Assembly (NCBI GenBank): GCA_032160705.1
Contig: JAVHVE010000074.1
Span: forward strand, 1-64,000
Length of the DNA stretch: 64,000 nucleotides
Source: QHXM01 sp032160705
Lineage (GTDB): Bacteria; Acidobacteriota; Blastocatellia; Pyrinomonadales; Pyrinomonadaceae
Direction: 5' to 3'
The stretch's first letter is position 1; the number at the start of each line of letters is the position of its first letter. The position numbers and the translations under genes are program-made. The notes under the pieces were generated by a model that ran no database searches, had not been told where the DNA came from, and saw only the letters and a list, made by a program, of their open reading frames with translations. Positions 59,609-64,000 of the stretch are shown here, piece after piece.

Positions 59609-59778
59609 CGGTCTTGCTCTTTGATTCTCTCCATCGCGACTTACGTCATTTCTCTAAGACCCGTCCGGTTAATCCTGCGTTTATCTACTGTCCTATAGAA
59701 TCCGCGGTGTAACGGTCAGATTACTACCAACACGAAGTGGCGCAACTTAGAAGTTAAAACCACTTGAAGGAGATAACG

Positions 59779-60162
59779 ATGAAACAGAGATTTATCTTGA
59801 GCGCGCTCTTGAGCGTCGCGCTTGGCGCGGGCGCTTTCGCCGCGACGATGACCGTCGGGACGCGGTCGGGTCAGGACAACAAGCAGGCAAGGCTGGCAAA
59901 GCAGGCTAAGATCACAATGGAGCAGGCCCGCGAGATCGCCTTGAAGCGCGCGCCCGGCACAATCGAAGAGGGAGAACTGGAGAAAGAGCACGGAAAGCTC
60001 GTCTACTCCTTTGACATCCGCAACTCTCAGGGGACGATCACAGAAGTTCAGGTGAACGCCAAGAACGGGAGCATCGTCAGCGTTGAGGAAGAGAACGCGC
60101 AAGCTGAGGCCGAGGAGAAGAGAAAAGATAAGCAGAAGGCAAACAGCAATACCCATCCTTAG
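59779..60162 (+). CDS. Small exported PepSY-domain protein
   Basis: This 127-residue protein has a signal peptide (ILSALLSVALGAGAFA) and a PepSY domain from about residue 50 (ITMEQAREIALKRAPGTIEEGELEKE, written here across two motifs, then YSFDIRNSQGTITEVQVNA). The tail is lysine/glutamate-rich. PepSY proteins occur next to two-component systems and bind or regulate envelope proteins. ATG 59779 is preferred because AAGGAG sits six bases upstream; an in-frame TTG at 59764 is weaker. It lies between the TCS and the efflux genes and may be part of that sensing system. Confidence 0.82.
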   Translation: MKQRFILSALLSVALGAGAFAATMTVGTRSGQDNKQARLAKQAKITMEQAREIALKRAPGTIEEGELEKEHGKLVYSFDIRNSQGTITEVQVNAKNGSIVSVEEENAQAEAEEKRKDKQKANSNTHP

Positions 60163-60167
60163 AAGCT

Positions 60168-60239
60168 GTTTCAAAACTGTAGGGGCAGTGGACAAGTCCA
60201 CTGCCCCTACAAATATTCCATCGCCAGAGGTTTTGAAAC
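60168..60239 (+). repeat. Nested intergenic hairpin, probable terminator of the PepSY gene
   Basis: An inner perfect 16-bp stem (60178-60193 and 60196-60211, loop AA) sits inside an outer 10-bp stem (60168-60177 and 60230-60239). It starts five bases after the PepSY stop. A TACAAATATT run follows the inner stem. Terminator or stability element; the inner arm is GC-rich. Confidence 0.75.
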
Positions 60240-60326
60240 GCGCTCTTAATAATAAGTCACACCGGGCGCAGGTGGCGTGATATTCTTTCTCAAGTTCGCG
60301 CCATCTTTCGCGTCGTTCAAATTTGA

Positions 60327-61787
60327 ATGGGCTTGAAACGCTTCATTAAAGCTCGCGCCTGCTCTTCGCATGTCAGGCGCTTAATAGTTGCGGTGGCGGC
60401 GACGCTCGCGCTCCTTTTGACTGCGGGCGCTCTCTCAGCGCAGCAAACTACTCCAAAGCCTTCGCCAAACCAGACTCTGCCAGTTCCGTCTCCAGGCCCT
60501 TCTGTTTCGTCTCCCCTGCCCGCACAACAAGTGCCGCAACAATCAACAAGGCCGCTGATGCTTGACGAGGCGGTCAAGCTCGCGCTGACGCAGGCGTCTA
60601 CGTTTGAGCAGGCGAGATTCAACGAGCGCATCGCGGCGGAAGATGTCAGGCAAGCGCGCGCCGCATTCCTGCCGCGCATCGTCGCCGCGCCAACCTTCAT
60701 CTACACCTCGCCGGAGATTGGCGTGAGCGCACCCGCGGGCACGCCGCGCACTCCCAGCTTTCTCGGCGCGAATGCCATCACGGAGTATCAGGGCTTAGCC
60801 AACTTCTCCGGGGAAATAGATACCGCCGGGCGTTTGCGTGCGGCGCTCAGGCGCAACCTCGCGCTATTGGAAGCGGCGCGTGCCGGAACCGAAAGCGCGC
60901 GGCGCAATCTCGTCGGCGCGACCGAAGAAGCCTACTACGGACTCGCGCTCGCCTCGGAGCGTCGCATTGCGGCGGAGCAGAACGTGGCCGCCGCCGAAGA
61001 GTTTGAGCGCACGACCGCCTTGCAGGTCGCGGGCGGCGAGGCCGCGCCGGTTGACCAGATACGTGCGCGCCTGCAAACCACCGCGCGCCGCGACGAGTTG
61101 GAGCAGGCGCGCGCCGCCGAAGCAATTGCAGCCGACTCTCTGCGCGTGCTCATCGGCTACGATTTCACACAGCCTCTACAGACGACTGAACTGTTGCTGG
61201 CCGTACCGGAAACAGGCGAGATTGAGCGCTTCACAGCGAACGCCATCGCGCAGAGGCCGGAGTTCAAACAGTTCGCCGCCGAGCGTCGCGCCGCGCTTGA
61301 AGACATCCGGGCAGCACGCGCCGAACGCCTCCCGCAATTGACCTACTCGGTCAGCGGCGGCTTCATCTCCGACAGCCTGCGTCCACCAAATATCAAACAG
61401 CATTCAGGCGTCTCTGCGACCGTTGGCGTCTCTGTCCCGCTCTTCGATTGGGGCGCAACGCGCAGCCGCGTGCGGCAGGCAGAGTTGCGAGCGCAGGCGG
61501 CAGAGTCGGCGCGCGTTTTGGCAGCGCGCACGCTGGCTCAGCAGTTTTTCTCGGCGCGCGCACAAGCTGTCACGGCAGCAGCGCGAATCAGACTTGCTCG
61601 CACGAGTATTATTGATGCGGAACAGAACCTCGCAGCATCGCTTGCACGCTACCGGGCTGGCGAAGCGCAGATTATCGAAGTGACCGAGGCGCAGAACACT
61701 TTGATCGCGCAGCGCACGGCTCTCTATCAAGCGATCTTTGATTACCAGGTGGCGCGGACACGCCTTCGTCAAGCGACCGGACAATAA
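60327..61787 (+). CDS. TolC-like outer-membrane efflux protein
   Basis: This 486-residue outer-membrane channel has a signal sequence (LIVAVAATLALLLTAGALSA) and two repeats of OEP coiled-coil helices. Examples are LDEAVKLALTQASTFEQARF, EAYYGLALASERRIAAEQ and, in the second half, ARYRAGEAQIIEVTEAQNTLI. It would connect the RND pump and adaptor encoded next to the outside. It is followed by a 211-base gap with a long hairpin, so expression may be separate from the adaptor. Confidence 0.9.
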   Translation: MGLKRFIKARACSSHVRRLIVAVAATLALLLTAGALSAQQTTPKPSPNQTLPVPSPGPSVSSPLPAQQVPQQSTRPLMLDEAVKLALTQASTFEQARFNERIAAEDVRQARAAFLPRIVAAPTFIYTSPEIGVSAPAGTPRTPSFLGANAITEYQGLANFSGEIDTAGRLRAALRRNLALLEAARAGTESARRNLVGATEEAYYGLALASERRIAAEQNVAAAEEFERTTALQVAGGEAAPVDQIRARLQTTARRDELEQARAAEAIAADSLRVLIGYDFTQPLQTTELLLAVPETGEIERFTANAIAQRPEFKQFAAERRAALEDIRAARAERLPQLTYSVSGGFISDSLRPPNIKQHSGVSATVGVSVPLFDWGATRSRVRQAELRAQAAESARVLAARTLAQQFFSARAQAVTAAARIRLARTSIIDAEQNLAASLARYRAGEAQIIEVTEAQNTLIAQRTALYQAIFDYQVARTRLRQATGQ

Positions 61788-61833
61788 ACAATGTCAGCTC
61801 GAAGTAAGCGAATAGCATTCAACAATGAGAAGA

Positions 61834-61907
61834 CGACCCACGAATTCACACGAAACGACACGAACAGGAGCAGTGCTTAGTGTCGTTTCGTGTGAATTCG
61901 TGGGTCG
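61834..61907. repeat. Long intergenic palindrome (28-bp perfect stem)
   Basis: Arms 61834-61861 and 61880-61907 are perfectly complementary over 28 bases, with an 18-base loop. Its CACACGAAAC core is shared with the palindrome at 59535-59608. It sits between tolC and the adaptor gene. Confidence 0.85.
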
Positions 61908-61998
61908 AGTTCTTTCACGCCCTTTATGTCCAACTCACGTTAAATGGAATTACGCTGTGCGATGAGTTTCGACTATGTGGCCACTGGCGGGATGACGA

Positions 61999-63504
61999 AT
62001 GATGCACGAAGAAGAACCGCAACCATCGAGCGAAGAAAAAACTTCGGAGGCGAGTCCGCCAACGGAGAGAGAGAAAGTTGTCATCATCACGGAAGAGGTG
62101 GTGGAACCGCTCGACGCCGACGCAGCAAGACGGCTCAGGCGACGGCACATCATCATCGGCGGGGCAACTGTGCTGGCGCTGCTCCTGATTGTCATCTGGC
62201 TGCTGTGGCCGTCTAAGAAACCGGATGCAGCGACCGAAGAGGCCAACGTCGTGGTCAGCGTTCGTGTGGCCAAAGCCGAGCGAAGCGCAATCGCGGCTGA
62301 AGTCTCTTCTTTGGGCACGATTTTCCCGCGTGAGCAGGCAGTCGTCAGCCCCAAGATCAACGCGCAGATTAAACAGATGGGGTTGCTCAAGAACAGGGTA
62401 GTGCGCGCTGGCCAGGTCGTCGCCGTACTCGAATCGCGTGACCTTCAGGCACAGCGCGCCGAAGCTCTCGCGGCAGTGCGCGAAGCGCAGCTCAACATCC
62501 GAAGCGTCAGCGGCGGCGCAAACCCTCAAGCCACAGCACAGGCCGAGAAAGACCTGCGCGACGCGCGCGCCAATCTGGACAATGCGCGCGCCCTGTATGA
62601 GCGTCGCGTCACGCTTTATAAGCTGGGCGGCATCGCTTTGAAAGATGTCGAGGCAGCGCAACTCGCGTTGAAGCAGGCCGAGAATAGCTTGCGTCTTGCC
62701 GAACGCACCGCACAATTGCGTACTAACACCATCAACCCGACCGACCGCGCTCTCGCCGAGTCGCGCGCCGTTCAAGCGCAAGACCGTCTCGCCAATCTGG
62801 ACGCGCAGCTCAGCTACGCGACTATCCGTGCGCCCCTCACAGGCGTCGTCACAGACCAGTTTCAATTCGAGGGCGAGTTCGCCGCTTCGGGAGCCAAGCT
62901 CTTCACCATCTCGGACATCAGCGAGGTGATCGTCAAAGCGCAGTTCGCAGATACGGTGGTCGCTCATCTAAAAGTTGGCGATGCGGCAACGGTGATTCCA
63001 ACAGATCATTCCAGCGAGCAGATGAAAGGACAGGTCTCGCTCGTCAGCCGTTCGAGCGACCCACAGAATCGCACTGTCGAAGTCTGGGTCAATCTGGCTA
63101 ACGGCGCGGGACTGTTGCGCGCTGGGGGCGCTGCCCAGGTCGTCGTCTCAACTGACCAGACGGGCGATGCGATTGTCGTTCCGGCGTCGGCGGTAACGCT
63201 GGAAGCGAGCAATGCGGACGCGGGGACGGTGATGGTCGTTGATGCTGAGAACGTAGCTCACGAAAGGAAAGTGACGGTCGGCATCCGCACGGGCGAGTTG
63301 GTTCAGATTACCTCCGGCTTGCAGGAAGGCGAAACAGTAGTTATCGAAGGCAACTATGCTTTGCCGGACGAGACGAAGGTCGAGATAACTGAAGACAAGC
63401 CGGAAGGCGCAGAGGGCGAAGCAGCCCCGGACAAAGAAGAGGGCACGGACGGCAACGCCAACGCCGCGAACGCCAACACGCCCGCGACGGGAGAGAAGCC
63501 TTGA
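61999..63504 (+). CDS. RND efflux periplasmic adaptor (HlyD/MFP family)
   Basis: This 501-residue membrane-fusion protein has one membrane helix near the N-terminus (IIIGGATVLALLLIVIWLL), a lipoyl-like half-motif (VVSPKINAQIKQM), a coiled-coil hairpin (DLRDARANLDNARALYERR, ALKQAENSL) and beta-barrel/membrane-proximal domains (ATIRAPLTGVVTDQF, TLEASNADAGTVMVVD). The C-terminal 40 residues are low-complexity acidic and asparagine/alanine-rich. It links TolC to the RND pump that starts at its stop. Start may be ATG 61999 or the adjoining ATG 62002. Confidence 0.9.
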   Translation: MMHEEEPQPSSEEKTSEASPPTEREKVVIITEEVVEPLDADAARRLRRRHIIIGGATVLALLLIVIWLLWPSKKPDAATEEANVVVSVRVAKAERSAIAAEVSSLGTIFPREQAVVSPKINAQIKQMGLLKNRVVRAGQVVAVLESRDLQAQRAEALAAVREAQLNIRSVSGGANPQATAQAEKDLRDARANLDNARALYERRVTLYKLGGIALKDVEAAQLALKQAENSLRLAERTAQLRTNTINPTDRALAESRAVQAQDRLANLDAQLSYATIRAPLTGVVTDQFQFEGEFAASGAKLFTISDISEVIVKAQFADTVVAHLKVGDAATVIPTDHSSEQMKGQVSLVSRSSDPQNRTVEVWVNLANGAGLLRAGGAAQVVVSTDQTGDAIVVPASAVTLEASNADAGTVMVVDAENVAHERKVTVGIRTGELVQITSGLQEGETVVIEGNYALPDETKVEITEDKPEGAEGEAAPDKEEGTDGNANAANANTPATGEKP

Positions 63505-64000
63505 ATCTGGCACGCATCGTCTCAAGGCAATCCCGCGCGATAGTGGTGCTCGTCCTGCTGCTGTGCGCGGCTGGACTCTATGCCGCGTGGCAACTGCCGA
63601 CGGCCATCTTCCCGCAGACTAATTTCCCGCGCATCGTCATCGTCGTGGACAACGGCGTCGTGCCCGCGCCGCAAATGCTCGTTTCCGTCACGCGTCCCAT
63701 TGAAGAAGCGATGAACGGCATCCCCGGCATCGTGCGGATTAAATCCACGACCGCGCGCGGCGCAACCGACGTGAGCCTGTTCTTTGATTGGAGTGTGGAC
63801 ATTCTGCAATCGCTGCAACTCGTGCAGGCAAGGCTCTCGCAATTGTCTTCCAATTTGCCGCCGACCGCCTCGATTCGCAACGTTGACCGGCTCACCTTTG
63901 CTGTCTTTCCTGTCACGGGCTACAGCCTGATTTCTGACACGCGCGATGCTGCGAGTTTACGCGACCTTGCCACGTACACTATCAAGCCGCGTCTGGCGCG
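63501..64000 (+). CDS. RND efflux pump inner-membrane protein (3' partial)
   Basis: An open frame from TTG 63501, overlapping the adaptor stop, runs to the window edge without a stop (about 166 codons). The N-terminus has one membrane helix (IVVLVLLLCAAGLYAAW) followed by the RND hallmark LPTAIFPQTNFPRIVIVV, then VTRPIEEAMNGIPGIVRIKS. This is the start of an AcrB/CusA-like proton-driven pump. Only the first periplasmic segment is visible, so subtype (drug or metal) cannot be decided. Confidence 0.88.
   Translation, partial: MNLARIVSRQSRAIVVLVLLLCAAGLYAAWQLPTAIFPQTNFPRIVIVVDNGVVPAPQMLVSVTRPIEEAMNGIPGIVRIKSTTARGATDVSLFFDWSVDILQSLQLVQARLSQLSSNLPPTASIRNVDRLTFAVFPVTGYSLISDTRDAASLRDLATYTIKPRLA

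Noticed and set aside
61924..62967. 347-codon antisense reading frame opposite the efflux adaptor
   Set aside because: The plus strand has a clear adaptor with membrane helix and coiled coil; the antisense product is arginine/leucine-rich without domain signs.

Overview
The window looks like a chromosomal piece of a diderm bacterium. A good guess is Acidobacteriota, near the Blastocatellia/Pyrinomonadales. The basis is a moderately high GC content, an HYR/DUF11/PxKF surface protein next to a beta-helix protein, an outer-membrane TolC/RND system, and long palindromic intergenic repeats. This placement is inference: no rRNA or marker gene is present. No tRNA, rRNA, CRISPR array, insertion sequence or phage gene was seen.

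Region 1 (1-4.5 kb) holds the end of a beta-helix protein, a strong terminator, and a 1212-residue secreted protein with a DUF11 domain, about nine HYR modules and a PxKF C-terminus. Two perfect hairpins follow it.

Region 2 (4.5-52.5 kb) is one very large surface-polysaccharide (O-antigen/exopolysaccharide) locus, nearly all on the + strand and with many ATGA stop/start overlaps. It opens with an ABC exporter (Wzm/Wzt type). Next is a CDP-hexose module: glucose-1-phosphate cytidylyltransferase, CDP-glucose 4,6-dehydratase, C-methyltransferase, RmlC-like epimerase and ketoreductase, which together predict a CDP-linked C-methyl-branched 6-deoxysugar. The locus continues with a GDP-mannose 4,6-dehydratase; a reductase/dehydratase/2-epimerase triad best explained by UDP-N-acetyl-L-quinovosamine; a Gfo/Idh/MocA-SDR fusion; a dTDP-rhamnose 4-epimerase-like enzyme with a zinc-binding insert; RmlA- and RmlC-like genes without RmlB or RmlD; and a GalE-like epimerase. 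Around these lie nine glycosyltransferase genes (one a GT2/GT-B double enzyme), seven methyltransferases, two hexapeptide acyltransferases, an asparagine-synthase-type amidotransferase and two GT-C-like membrane proteins. The 3' part carries the lipid-carrier machinery: a WecA-type initiating transferase fused to a CapD-like N-terminal module, a TPR protein, an O-antigen ligase/polymerase and a Wzx-type flippase. The locus thus encodes both an ABC export route and a flippase/ligase route.

Region 3 (52.8-57 kb) holds metabolic genes: a PaaI-type thioesterase, a long-chain acyl-CoA synthetase and a secreted M28 metallopeptidase.

Region 4 (57.2-64 kb) holds an OmpR-type response regulator and histidine kinase, a small PepSY protein, then TolC, a periplasmic adaptor and the start of an RND pump. 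Three long hairpins sit in the gaps here, two of them from one repeat family. A plausible reading is a two-component system controlling an envelope efflux system.
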